NCBI GenBank assembly: GCA_023269085.1
Contig: JAHFML010000001.1
Coordinates: 75,966-108,577, forward strand
Length of the DNA: 32,612 nucleotides
Source: a bacterium
GTDB lineage: Bacteria; Patescibacteriota; Minisyncoccia; Phycocordibacterales; Phycocordibacteraceae
Direction: 5' to 3'
The translations under genes and the position numbers were made by a program. The notes under the pieces are model-generated. The model had not been told where the DNA came from and made no database searches. It saw nothing but the letters and a program-made list of their open reading frames with translations. Position 1 is the first letter of the stretch. Every line of letters starts with the position of its first letter. Shown here piece by piece: positions 14,232 through 21,488 of the stretch.

Positions 14232-17200
14232 TTACGCTTCTGCTTCGGACGGAAGATTCATCGGCTCGACGTCGAGCGCGAGGCCGCGGATCTGATTGGT
14301 AAGGACCGCGAAGGATGCCGGCGTGCCTGAGTGACTGATCGGCTCGCCCTTCACGATAGCGTCGAAGGCGGCAGAGCGGCCCTGGATATCGTCGGACTTG
14401 ATAGTGAGCATCTCGCGGAGCGTGTACGCCGCGCCGTAGCCAAGGAGCGCCCACACTTCCATTTCGCCGAAGCGCTGACCGCCGTTCTGCGCCTTGCCGC
14501 CAAGCGGTTGCTGCGTGATGAGCGAGTAAGGACCGATCGAGCGCATGTGGATCTTGTCCTCCACCATGTGATGCAACTTGAGGATATACATATAGCCGAC
14601 CGCGATCGGCTGGGCGAAGGCTTCGCCCGTGTGACCGTCGAAGAGCTTCATCTTGCCGCTTCGGTCGAAGCCGGCTTTTTCAAGCTCGTCCTTGATTTCG
14701 TCGGCCGTTGCACCAGCGAAGGGCGGGACGACCGCCTGATACCCAAGCGTATGCGCCGCGAGCCCAAGGTGCATCTCGAGGATCTGACCGAGGTTCATAC
14801 GGCTCGGGACGCCGAGCGGAGTAAGAATGATGTCGACCGGATTGCCGTCCTTGTCATAGGGCATATCCTCGACTGGCAGGACGCGGCTAATAACGCCTTT
14901 GTTGCCGTGCCGGCCGGCGAGCTTGTCGCCGACACTGACATTACGCACCTGTGCGACCGTCACGACGATCTTCTTGATGATGCCGGTCTCGAGCTGATCG
15001 CCCGCCTCGCGCGAGAAGACGCGCACGCCGATGACGCGGCCGCGCTTGCCACCCTCCATGCGGAGGCTGGTGTCCTTCACGTCCTTCGCCTTATCGCCGA
15101 AGATCGAGCGGAGGAGACGCTCCTCAGGCGTGAGCTGGGTCTCGCCCTTCGGCGTCACCTTGCCGACCAAGATGTCGCCTGAGCGGACCTCGGCGCCGAT
15201 GCGGATGACGCCCTCTTCGTCGAGATTCTTGAGCCGCATATCGCCAACATTCGGGATATCGTGCGTCGTCGTCTCATCGCCGAGCTTCGTGTCGCGCACG
15301 ACGCACTCGAAGTCCTCGATATGCACTGTGGTGAACTTCGCTTCTTCGACGAGCCGTTCAGAAATAATAATAGCGTCCTCATAGTTCGCGCCGTTCCAGC
15401 TCATGAAGGCGACGCGGACATTCTGACCGAGCGCAAGCTGGCCGCTCTCGGTCGAAGAGTTGTCGCCGAGCACGTCGCCTTTCTTCACCTTGTCGCCCAG
15501 CGACACCGACGGCCTTTGCATGAAGGTCGAGTTCTGGTTGGTCTGCGTGATGCCCTGCAGCGGGTACTCTTTCTTCTTGTCGTCCTTATTCGTCACGACG
15601 ATCTTGCGCGAGTCGACATAGGTCACTTCGCCTGCCTCATCGGCGAGCACGAGGCGGCCGGTCGAGCGAGCGGCCGGCGTCTCGATGCCGGTGGCCACGA
15701 GCGGCGCCTCAGGGATAAGGAGCGGCGTCGCCTGCTTCTGCATGTTGCTACCCATCAAGGCGCGGTTCGCATCGTCATGATCGACGAAGGGAATCATGCA
15801 GGTCGCGACCGAGAACATCTGATACGTTGACGCATCAATGAGCGTAATCGTGTCGCGCGGAACGATGATTGCATTACCTTGATAGCGCGCCTCGACCGAG
15901 TTAGTTACGATGCGGCCGGACTCGTCAATCTTGGTCGCGCCGTGCGCGATATACTCTTGCTCTTCATCAAGTGCGTTCAGATAGACGATCTCGTCAGTTA
16001 CCTTTCCTCCCTTCATCCGAACATACGGCGTCTCGATAACGCCATAGTCGTTGATGCGGGCGTGCGTCGCCATGTGGAGAATGAGACCGATGTTCTGACC
16101 TTCGGGCGTGTGAATCGGGCAAAGGCGGCCATAATGCGAAGGGTGCACGTCGCGCACTTCGAAGCCAGCGCGCTCACGCGTGAGACCGCCGGGGCCGAGC
16201 GCCGAGAAAAGGCGCATGTGTTCGAGCTCCGCGAGGATGTTCTGCTGATCCATGAACTGCGAGAGCTGGTTGGCCGTGAAGAATTCGTGCACCGAGGCGT
16301 GGAAGGGGCGCGGATTGACAAGCGCCATCGGGAGCGTCGTCTCACTCTCGATGGTGCTCATGCGATCTTGAATGTTGCGCTTCATGCGGCTCATGCCGAC
16401 GCGCATGCGCGACTGCAAGAGCTCGCCGACGAACCGCACGCGGCGGAAGCCGAGGTGGTCGATGTCGTCCGGCCGTGCCGACGGGTCGACATTGAGACGC
16501 GTGATCTCGCCGACAATGCGGACAAAGTCGGCGAGCCCGAGCGTGCGCTTCTCGAGTGCCTTCTCGGTAGTCGGGAGTCCGAAGCGCATCTGGAGACGCG
16601 AGCGGCCGACCTTCCCGAGGTCATAGCGCTCCGTCGAGAAGAGCGCTTGGACGAAGTTCTTCGCGTTCTCTGAGGTCGCGAGGTCACCGTCGCGCATGCG
16701 GCGATGGATCTCGACATACGCCTCTTCGATCGACTTCGCCTCATCGTGCGCGAGCGTCGCTTCGATAGCCGCCTTCGCAAGCGGATCCTTCTCAAAATGC
16801 TTCAGTACCTCAGCGCCCAAGCCGCCGCCGAAGACGGTGAGGAGCTGGGTGATCGGAAACTTGCGCTTCCGATCGATCTTCATGAAGATCGCGCCGTCTG
16901 CTTCAGAGTCGATCTCGATCCAAACACCGCGGAGCGGGATTATCTTCGAGCCGAAATACTGCTTGCCGCGGATGAGCTCCGAGACGAAGAACGCGCCGAA
17001 AGAGCGTGCGAGCTGGGGGACGATAGCGCGCTCGACACCCGAGACGATGAAGGAGCCGTGCGGCGTCATCATCGGCATGTCCGTGAGGAAGATCTCTTGC
17101 GACTTCTCCGAGCCGAAGGTCTTGTTGACGAGCTTCACGGTCGCCTTGATCGGCGCCTCGTAGGTGCGGGCGTTCTCGCGCGCGAATTGCTCGTCGAACT

Positions 17201-17408
17201 TCGGTTCGCCGATTTCAAAACTTTCAAACTGAATCTCGAACTTCTTGCCCGAATAATCGCTGATCGGCGAGAACTCTTTGAAGAGCTCGGTCAAGCCATC
17301 TTTCAAAAGCCAGGTGAACGAGTCGCGCTGGTGGCCGACCAGGTCGGGGAACGGGACGGAGGGTGCCTTGTAGGCACCGAAGGTCTTCTGGATGAGGTTC
17401 TTGCGCAT
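14232..17408 (-). CDS. rpoB: DNA-directed RNA polymerase subunit beta
   Basis: The second-largest RNA polymerase subunit, 1058 residues from ATG 17408. The ORF-track start (17552) adds 48 residues of unrelated leader; MRKNLIQKTFGAYKAPSVPF is the expected beginning. Family blocks are easily seen: the rifampicin-pocket region with FMDQQNILAELEHMRLFSALGPGG, VHPSHYGRLCPIHTPEGQNIGL, the GRHGNKGVIS and PVEDMPYDKDG blocks, and the C-terminal QPLGGKAQNGGQRFGEMEVWAL. The aligned position of the usual E. coli S531 cannot be fixed by eye. It heads its own rpoB-rpoC unit, with no rplJL upstream. A candidate TGATAGGAT promoter lies about 135 nt upstream of the ATG. Confidence 0.98.
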   Translation of the reverse strand: MRKNLIQKTFGAYKAPSVPFPDLVGHQRDSFTWLLKDGLTELFKEFSPISDYSGKKFEIQFESFEIGEPKFDEQFARENARTYEAPIKATVKLVNKTFGSEKSQEIFLTDMPMMTPHGSFIVSGVERAIVPQLARSFGAFFVSELIRGKQYFGSKIIPLRGVWIEIDSEADGAIFMKIDRKRKFPITQLLTVFGGGLGAEVLKHFEKDPLAKAAIEATLAHDEAKSIEEAYVEIHRRMRDGDLATSENAKNFVQALFSTERYDLGKVGRSRLQMRFGLPTTEKALEKRTLGLADFVRIVGEITRLNVDPSARPDDIDHLGFRRVRFVGELLQSRMRVGMSRMKRNIQDRMSTIESETTLPMALVNPRPFHASVHEFFTANQLSQFMDQQNILAELEHMRLFSALGPGGLTRERAGFEVRDVHPSHYGRLCPIHTPEGQNIGLILHMATHARINDYGVIETPYVRMKGGKVTDEIVYLNALDEEQEYIAHGATKIDESGRIVTNSVEARYQGNAIIVPRDTITLIDASTYQMFSVATCMIPFVDHDDANRALMGSNMQKQATPLLIPEAPLVATGIETPAARSTGRLVLADEAGEVTYVDSRKIVVTNKDDKKKEYPLQGITQTNQNSTFMQRPSVSLGDKVKKGDVLGDNSSTESGQLALGQNVRVAFMSWNGANYEDAIIISERLVEEAKFTTVHIEDFECVVRDTKLGDETTTHDIPNVGDMRLKNLDEEGVIRIGAEVRSGDILVGKVTPKGETQLTPEERLLRSIFGDKAKDVKDTSLRMEGGKRGRVIGVRVFSREAGDQLETGIIKKIVVTVAQVRNVSVGDKLAGRHGNKGVISRVLPVEDMPYDKDGNPVDIILTPLGVPSRMNLGQILEMHLGLAAHTLGYQAVVPPFAGATADEIKDELEKAGFDRSGKMKLFDGHTGEAFAQPIAVGYMYILKLHHMVEDKIHMRSIGPYSLITQQPLGGKAQNGGQRFGEMEVWALLGYGAAYTLREMLTIKSDDIQGRSAAFDAIVKGEPISHSGTPASFAVLTNQIRGLALDVEPMNLPSEAEA

Positions 17409-17608
17409 GTCGGTATTGCGTGAGGTAGTAAATATATAAATGCAAACGCACGGACACAGTCCGCTTTCGCTCTTGCGTTGTATTCGATTCCCGTATGTTA
17501 TCTCTCCCCGCCCTTCGTGACTCACTCGTATCTGATATCGGTATCCTATCACCCGCCCCCATGCTCCGCAAGGGGGCGGTTTTCCCCACGTATCGAAGTC
17601 TGACTTCG
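17409..17608 (-). other. Intergenic region upstream of rpoB (leader and hairpins)
   Basis: About 200 nt separate trmD and rpoB, both on the minus strand. Reading on the minus strand it holds: a GTATCGAAGTC-family palindrome (17590-17612), a GC-rich hairpin with CCGCCCCC/GGGGGCGG arms (17553-17579) that may end the trmD transcript although no U-run follows it, TGA-TAGGAT (17551-17543) as a possible rpoB extended -10, and a small CGGAC-ACA-GTCCG hairpin (17451-17463) inside the predicted leader. No Shine-Dalgarno sequence is clear before the rpoB ATG. Confidence 0.45.
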
Positions 17609-17612
17609 CTAC
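17590..17612. repeat. GTATCGAAGTC-family palindrome, copy 2
   Basis: Arms GTATCGAAGTC and GACTTCGCTAC around one T, with a single mismatch. It is otherwise identical to the copy at 10378-10400. Its end overlaps the last codons of trmD by 4 bases. Confidence 0.75.
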
Positions 17613-18277
17613 TTCTCTTTACGCCACTTGTCAATGTTCGCGTGATGGCCGGTCTGGAGGACTTTTGGGACGTTATATTTTTTGTCTTTAAATAAAATCG
17701 TTTCGGGGCGGGTGTAGACCGCGCTCGAAGCGACGCGGCGCTCCTCGACCGACGCATCTTTACCGAGCACGCCGGGCAAGCGACGGGTGATAGCGTCGAC
17801 CATTGCCATAGCTGGTACCTCCCCGCCGGTGTAGACGGCAGAGCCGACGGCATACTCCTTCACGGTCGCGAGCGTCTTCAGCATCTTCTTCGCGCGTTCG
17901 TCGATGCCCTCATAGCGGCCGCAGACGAGCACGACATCGTCATACTTTGCGAGCTTGTCGGCTTCTTTGTTATCAAATTGTTTGGCCGACGGAGAGAACC
18001 AAACGACCACCGGTCGTTTGTCCCGCGTAGCTTTAGCGGAGTGGGACTTTTTCAGCGACTTCTCGACCGCGCGGACAACCGGCAATGCCGTCATCACCAT
18101 ACCCGGTCCGCCGCCATACGGCCGCTCGTCGACCTTGCCCCATTTGTTATCCACGAAGTCGCGCGGCGTCTGATAGACTACCGAAATCTTTTTCTCTTTA
18201 CGGGCGCGCCCGACAATAGACGCCGAGAGATACGCGTCGCACGCTTCTTCAAAGAGCGTAATCAGATGGAACTTCAT
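17609..18277 (-). CDS. trmD: tRNA (guanine37-N1)-methyltransferase TrmD, short form
   Basis: TrmD methylates G37 next to the anticodon, using SAM bound in a deep trefoil knot. At 222 residues it is shorter than E. coli TrmD (255) and lacks the C-terminal helices. Signatures seen: DERPYGGGPGMVM, LVCGRYEGIDER, AVYTGGEVPAMAMVDA, RRLPGVLG and VYTRPE. The family's GDYVL reads GSAVY. The linker that normally carries the catalytic Asp (E. coli D169, in EDSF) reads VEERRVASS, without Asp. Residues about 77-93 (SHSAKATRDKRP and following) are extra and coincide with DNA palindromes. The start lies inside khpA (29-nt overlap), so translation is coupled. Confidence 0.93.
   Translation of the reverse strand: MKFHLITLFEEACDAYLSASIVGRARKEKKISVVYQTPRDFVDNKWGKVDERPYGGGPGMVMTALPVVRAVEKSLKKSHSAKATRDKRPVVVWFSPSAKQFDNKEADKLAKYDDVVLVCGRYEGIDERAKKMLKTLATVKEYAVGSAVYTGGEVPAMAMVDAITRRLPGVLGKDASVEERRVASSAVYTRPETILFKDKKYNVPKVLQTGHHANIDKWRKEK
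18000..18047. repeat. Two adjoining palindromes inside trmD
   Basis: CAAACGACC-ACC-GGTCGTTTG (18000-18020, perfect 9-3-9) is followed directly by an imperfect GTCCC...GGGAC palindrome (18020-18047) with a CGCGTAGCTTTAGCG core. They encode the extra residues of TrmD and keep the frame. Confidence 0.6.
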
Positions 18278-18530
18278 GTTTGCCGCCGATGGGCTCGTTT
18301 ATCTTCAAGTTGACGCGTGCGTTCCCCTTCATCCCGACGACACGCAAGAGGATCCGGAGCGCCTCGGCCGTCTTGCCATTCTTGCCGATGATCTTCCCCA
18401 TATCCTCGGCGTGGACCATGAGCGTAAGCAAGACGCCCATCTGGTCGATGGTGCGCGTCGTCTCGACCGCCTCAGGATGGTCGACGAGCGCTTTGACGGC
18501 GTATTCAAGAAATGCCTGATCTGGTTCCAT
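18249..18530 (-). CDS. khpA: KH-domain RNA-binding protein KhpA
   Basis: A 93-residue single KH-domain protein of the KhpA (YlqC) family, which binds RNA and in other bacteria pairs with KhpB/Jag. The start is set at MEPDQAFLEYAVKALVDHPE, the normal N-terminus of the family; the ORF-track start is 37 codons too far upstream. The RNA-binding GxxG loop is seen in GKIIGKNGKTAEALRILL. The last residues (IGGKHEVPSDYAL) overlap the trmD start. It lies 34 nt after rpsP. A TATAAT sequence 4 nt upstream of the ATG looks like a -10 box, but the spacing is shorter than at the other genes. The usual downstream gene rimM is missing. Confidence 0.92.
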   Translation of the reverse strand: MEPDQAFLEYAVKALVDHPEAVETTRTIDQMGVLLTLMVHAEDMGKIIGKNGKTAEALRILLRVVGMKGNARVNLKINEPIGGKHEVPSDYAL

Positions 18531-18564
18531 AAAAATTATAGTGCCACCGCCCGTAGGCGATGCG

Positions 18565-19044
18565 TTATGCGGCGGGTTCAGCGGGAACTTCTTCAGCAAC
18601 AGCCGGAGCTTCTTCGACTGCGGGCTCTGCTTCTGCGACAACCTCTGCTTCAGTCGGCAATGCTTCAGCGGCCTTGGCGGCTTCAGCGGCGGCGACCTTG
18701 GCGGCAGTAGCTTCTTCTATCGCCGCCTTTGCCGCGGCGGCTTCAGCTGCGATAGCTGCTTCGCTCTTCTGCGGCGACTTGCGCGGGAGGACATTCACTT
18801 TCTTCCCTTCTATGACGCCCTGTGAGATGAGGAGGTTACGGATGGAGTCGGTCGGTTGAGCACCCTTCAGGAGCCACGCCTTCACGCTCTCTTTGTTCAA
18901 GGTCAAGGCCTTGCTCCTCGGGTTGTAGGTGCCAACCTGCTCGACGATATTGCCCGCCTTAGCCGCGCGCTCCTTCTCGAGGACGGCAATGCGAAACGCC
19001 GGATCATTCGTCCGGCCGATGCGTTGGAATCGGATCATCAACAT
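18565..19044 (-). CDS. rpsP: 30S ribosomal protein S16 with Ala/Glu-rich C-terminal extension
   Basis: S16 stabilises 16S rRNA during 30S assembly. The start is MLMIRFQRIGRTNDPAFRI; the 796-aa ORF in the track is an antisense run-on through the RNase R gene. The core follows the family: VLEKERAAKAGNIVEQVGTY, ALTLNKESVKAWLLKGAQPT and SIRNLLISQGVIEGK. After about residue 88 there is a ~70-residue tail made almost only of Ala, Glu, Val and Lys (AAAAKAAIEEATAAK, then AEAEPAVEEAP), likely helical then disordered and acidic. The core alone would be of normal size. A TGG-TAGTGT box on the minus strand ends 10 nt before the ATG. It heads rpsP-khpA-trmD. Confidence 0.93.
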   Translation of the reverse strand: MLMIRFQRIGRTNDPAFRIAVLEKERAAKAGNIVEQVGTYNPRSKALTLNKESVKAWLLKGAQPTDSIRNLLISQGVIEGKKVNVLPRKSPQKSEAAIAAEAAAAKAAIEEATAAKVAAAEAAKAAEALPTEAEVVAEAEPAVEEAPAVAEEVPAEPAA

Positions 19045-19054
19045 AGATAGATAG

Positions 19055-19063
19055 ACACTACCA
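19055..19063 (-). promoter_or_regulatory. Extended -10 promoter of rpsP
   Basis: On the minus strand TGG-TAGTGT lies 10 nt before the rpsP ATG. TTGCGA is found 17 nt further upstream and could be the -35. Confidence 0.5.
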
Positions 19064-19097
19064 GACCTGGCAAAAAATCGCAAATAGTGTCGATGTC

Positions 19098-19113
19098 TGA
19101 TAGAGTAAGAGAA
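19098..19113 (+). promoter_or_regulatory. Extended -10 promoter of rnr
   Basis: TGA-TAGAGT (19098-19106) ends 7 nt before ATG 19114. This favours 19114 over the GTG at 19087 and the ATG at 19093. Confidence 0.45.
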
Positions 19114-21069
19114 ATGCCGCCAACCCAATCGCTCGAAGGCCCGATACTGATGACCCGCAAGGGCTTCGGCTTTTTCGTCATGGGCGACGACCGCGAGGAT
19201 CTGCTCGTCCCGCCCGAGTGGACCAACCACGCGCTCTCGGGCGACGTGGTCAAAGTCGTGCCAATGGGCGACTACCGCGACCCGTCTGGCCGCATGCCGC
19301 CGCGCGCCGCGGGCAAGGTGGTCGAGCTCGTCTCTCGCGCGCGCGAGACCTTTGTCGGGACCCTTGTCGAAGATGCTGACAAGATGTTTATCACACCGGA
19401 TTATAAGAAGATGCATGTCGCGGTTGAGGTGCGGGACACGGCCAGCGCGGCGATTGGCGACAAAGTGCTCGTGCGTCTGAAGGGGTGGGAAGAGGGCGTC
19501 GCGTATCCGTGGGGTGTCGTCGAAGAAGTCATCGGCAAGGCGGGCCAGCACGATGTCGAGATGCGCGCACTCGCCTTGGGTCAAGGCTTCTCGCCCATCT
19601 TCCCTCCCGGCGTTGTCGCTGAAGCGAAGCGGCTCGAAGCCGAAGGGCGCCAGATGTTGGCCGATGAAGTCACGGCGCGGCTCGCAGACTCGCCGCGTGC
19701 CGACTTTAGGGAAATCAGCACCTGCACCATCGACCCCTTCGATGCAAAAGATTTCGATGACGCGCTCTCGGTACGGCAGCTCGACGATGGAAATGTCGAA
19801 GTCGGCGTGCACATTGCCGACGTCTCCTTCTTCGTCCGTCCGGGCAACGCGCTTGATACTGAGGCGCGCGAGCGCGCGACCTCGGTCTATCTCGTCGACC
19901 GCACGATCCCCATGCTCCCCGAGATCCTCTCGACCGACCTCTGCTCGCTCAATCCAAACGAAGACCGGCTTGCCGTCTCCGCTGTCTTCACCCTCGACGC
20001 CGAAGCAAACATCGTGAGCGAGTGGTTCGGTGAGACCGTCATCCATTCTGATCGCCGCTACACCTACGAAGACGCGCAAGCGACCCTCGACGCGGGCGCG
20101 GGCGACCTCCACACCGAACTCGCGACCCTTCTCGCCCTTTCTAAAAAAATCCGCGCGCGGCGCCAAGCAAAAGGCGCTATCGAGTTTGATACTGCCGAGG
20201 TCAAGATAGAGCTTGATAAAGCGGGTACACCCATCGCGATTCGCCTCAAAGAGCGCAAGGATACCAATCTCCTGATCGAAGATTTCATGCTCCTCGCCAA
20301 CGAAGCGGTCGCGAAGCATTTGGCAAAATTGACGAGCAACGGTAGCCCGCACTTCGCCTCGCTCTACCGTGTCCACGACGAGCCGGATGCCGACCGCATC
20401 GAGCGTCTCGCCGACCTTCTGCGCGTCCTCGGCTACAAGCTCACTATCGCCGGCGGCAAGGTGACCGGCGCCGAGCTCAACCAGCTTATGGAGTCGGTGA
20501 AGGGCACGCCCGAAGAATATCTCGTGAAGACCGCGACCCTCCGCTCGATGAGCAAGGCGGTCTACACCACGCGCAACATCGGCCACTTCGGTCTCGCCTT
20601 CGACTTTTATACCCACTTCACTTCGCCTATTCGCCGCTACCCTGACCTCGTCATCCACCGACTCGTGAAGGCGCATGCGGGCGGTGCGGCCATCACCCGT
20701 GAAGAGATGCAGGAGTTCGATCGGCTCGCACTCCACGCCTCCGAGCGCGAGGTCGCCGCGGCCGACGCCGAGCGTGACTCGATCAAGATGAAGCAGGTCG
20801 AATATCTCGCGGGGCGTATCGGCGAGACCTTCAGCGCGGTCATCTCGGGCGTGACCGAACGCGGCCTCTATGTCGAAGAGCAGACAACCCACGCCGACGG
20901 CATGATTCTGATTCGGAATGTCGGCGATGACTATTTTGAATATGACGAGAAGCACTACCGCCTCGTCGGCAAGCGCACCAACAAGTCATTCCGTCTCGGC
21001 GACCCAATAAAAGTAAAGCTTATCGCCGCCCGCGTGATGGAGAAGGAACTCGACTTCGTCCCGGCGTAA
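19114..21069 (+). CDS. rnr: Ribonuclease R / RNase II family 3'-5' exoribonuclease
   Basis: A processive 3'-5' exoribonuclease that degrades structured RNA and takes part in rRNA quality control. It has 651 residues from ATG 19114; GTG 19087 and ATG 19093 are alternatives. The N-terminal OB domain starts ILMTRKGFGFFVMGDDREDLLVP. The RNB catalytic block is TIDPFDAKDFDDALSV, with the clustered Asp that bind magnesium, followed by VGVHIADVSFFV, CSLNPNEDRLAVS and HFTSPIRRYPDLVIHRL. The C-terminal ~85 residues are an S1 RNA-binding domain (GVTERGLYVEEQTTHADGMI). It lacks the N-terminal HTH and the basic tail of E. coli RNase R. It is divergent from rpsP and ends at a shared terminator. Confidence 0.95.
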   Translation: MPPTQSLEGPILMTRKGFGFFVMGDDREDLLVPPEWTNHALSGDVVKVVPMGDYRDPSGRMPPRAAGKVVELVSRARETFVGTLVEDADKMFITPDYKKMHVAVEVRDTASAAIGDKVLVRLKGWEEGVAYPWGVVEEVIGKAGQHDVEMRALALGQGFSPIFPPGVVAEAKRLEAEGRQMLADEVTARLADSPRADFREISTCTIDPFDAKDFDDALSVRQLDDGNVEVGVHIADVSFFVRPGNALDTEARERATSVYLVDRTIPMLPEILSTDLCSLNPNEDRLAVSAVFTLDAEANIVSEWFGETVIHSDRRYTYEDAQATLDAGAGDLHTELATLLALSKKIRARRQAKGAIEFDTAEVKIELDKAGTPIAIRLKERKDTNLLIEDFMLLANEAVAKHLAKLTSNGSPHFASLYRVHDEPDADRIERLADLLRVLGYKLTIAGGKVTGAELNQLMESVKGTPEEYLVKTATLRSMSKAVYTTRNIGHFGLAFDFYTHFTSPIRRYPDLVIHRLVKAHAGGAAITREEMQEFDRLALHASEREVAAADAERDSIKMKQVEYLAGRIGETFSAVISGVTERGLYVEEQTTHADGMILIRNVGDDYFEYDEKHYRLVGKRTNKSFRLGDPIKVKLIAARVMEKELDFVPA

Positions 21070-21080
21070 TATAAAAAATG

Positions 21081-21110
21081 CGCGGCAAGGTCTTCGATCT
21101 TGCCGCGTTT
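21081..21110. terminator. Bidirectional terminator between rnr and the coiled-coil gene
   Basis: A 9-bp stem (CGCGGCAAG / CTTGCCGCG) with a 9-nt loop, flanked by ATAAAAAAT on the left and TTTGCT on the right. It serves convergent genes; the left-hand A-run gives the better U-tail for the minus strand. Confidence 0.8.
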
Positions 21111-21111
21111 G

Positions 21112-21465
21112 CTACACAGCGTGCTCAAGCCGGTCAACGCGGACGGCGAGTGCGTTGAATTCGCCCCGCGGGACCGTGGCATCGAGAGAATACTGCAAGC
21201 CGTCCAACTTCCGTTCGAAGGAGTCGAATCGGCGCATGTCTTCTATGTGATTCTTTTCGAGAGTAAGGAGGCGGTCTTCAACTTCAGAGAAACGAACATC
21301 AACTTTATCGAATCGTTTGTCGATCTTGTCGAATCGATTATCGACCTGATTGAATCGTTCATTAAATTCCTGTCGTATCTCGCCGAAGCCGCCCGCGACC
21401 ATCTGCGCGAGGTCATCGAGCGTCACCTTCCCTCCCCATTTTTCCTCTTTCTTCTCGCGCGGCAT
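21112..21465 (-). CDS. Small coiled-coil protein, 117 aa
   Basis: The middle of this protein is a run of 7-residue repeats (FNQVDNRFDKIDKRFDKVDV), with Phe/Val/Ile at heptad core positions, predicting an extended coiled coil over residues about 30-75. The N-terminus is MPREKKEEKWGGKVTLDDLA followed by QMVAGGFGEIRQEF. Such short proteins with repeated RFDKIDKRFD units are frequent in CPR genomes and in phage or DUF families; no function is established. There is no signal peptide or membrane segment. It lies 23 nt after smc on the same strand, but TGC-TAAGAT 9 nt before its ATG suggests its own promoter. Confidence 0.8.
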   Translation of the reverse strand: MPREKKEEKWGGKVTLDDLAQMVAGGFGEIRQEFNERFNQVDNRFDKIDKRFDKVDVRFSEVEDRLLTLEKNHIEDMRRFDSFERKLDGLQYSLDATVPRGEFNALAVRVDRLEHAV

Positions 21466-21474
21466 ATGTCCTGT

Positions 21475-21483
21475 ATCTTAGCA
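21475..21483 (-). promoter_or_regulatory. Extended -10 promoter of the coiled-coil gene
   Basis: TGC-TAAGAT on the minus strand ends 9 nt before the ATG at 21465 and lies just after the smc stop codon. Confidence 0.45.
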
Positions 21484-21488
21484 CACCG

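Noticed and set aside
19054-19091. GACACTA-N24-TAGTGTC inverted repeat between rpsP and rnr as an operator
   Set aside because: The left half is explained as the rpsP -10 box. The right half is not at a fitting distance from any rnr start, and 7-bp arms are easily found by chance.
18565-20955. A 796-aa open frame on the minus strand that ends as S16
   Set aside because: Most of it is antisense to the RNase R gene, a GC-rich shadow. S16 has a normal family start at 19044, preceded by a promoter-like box.
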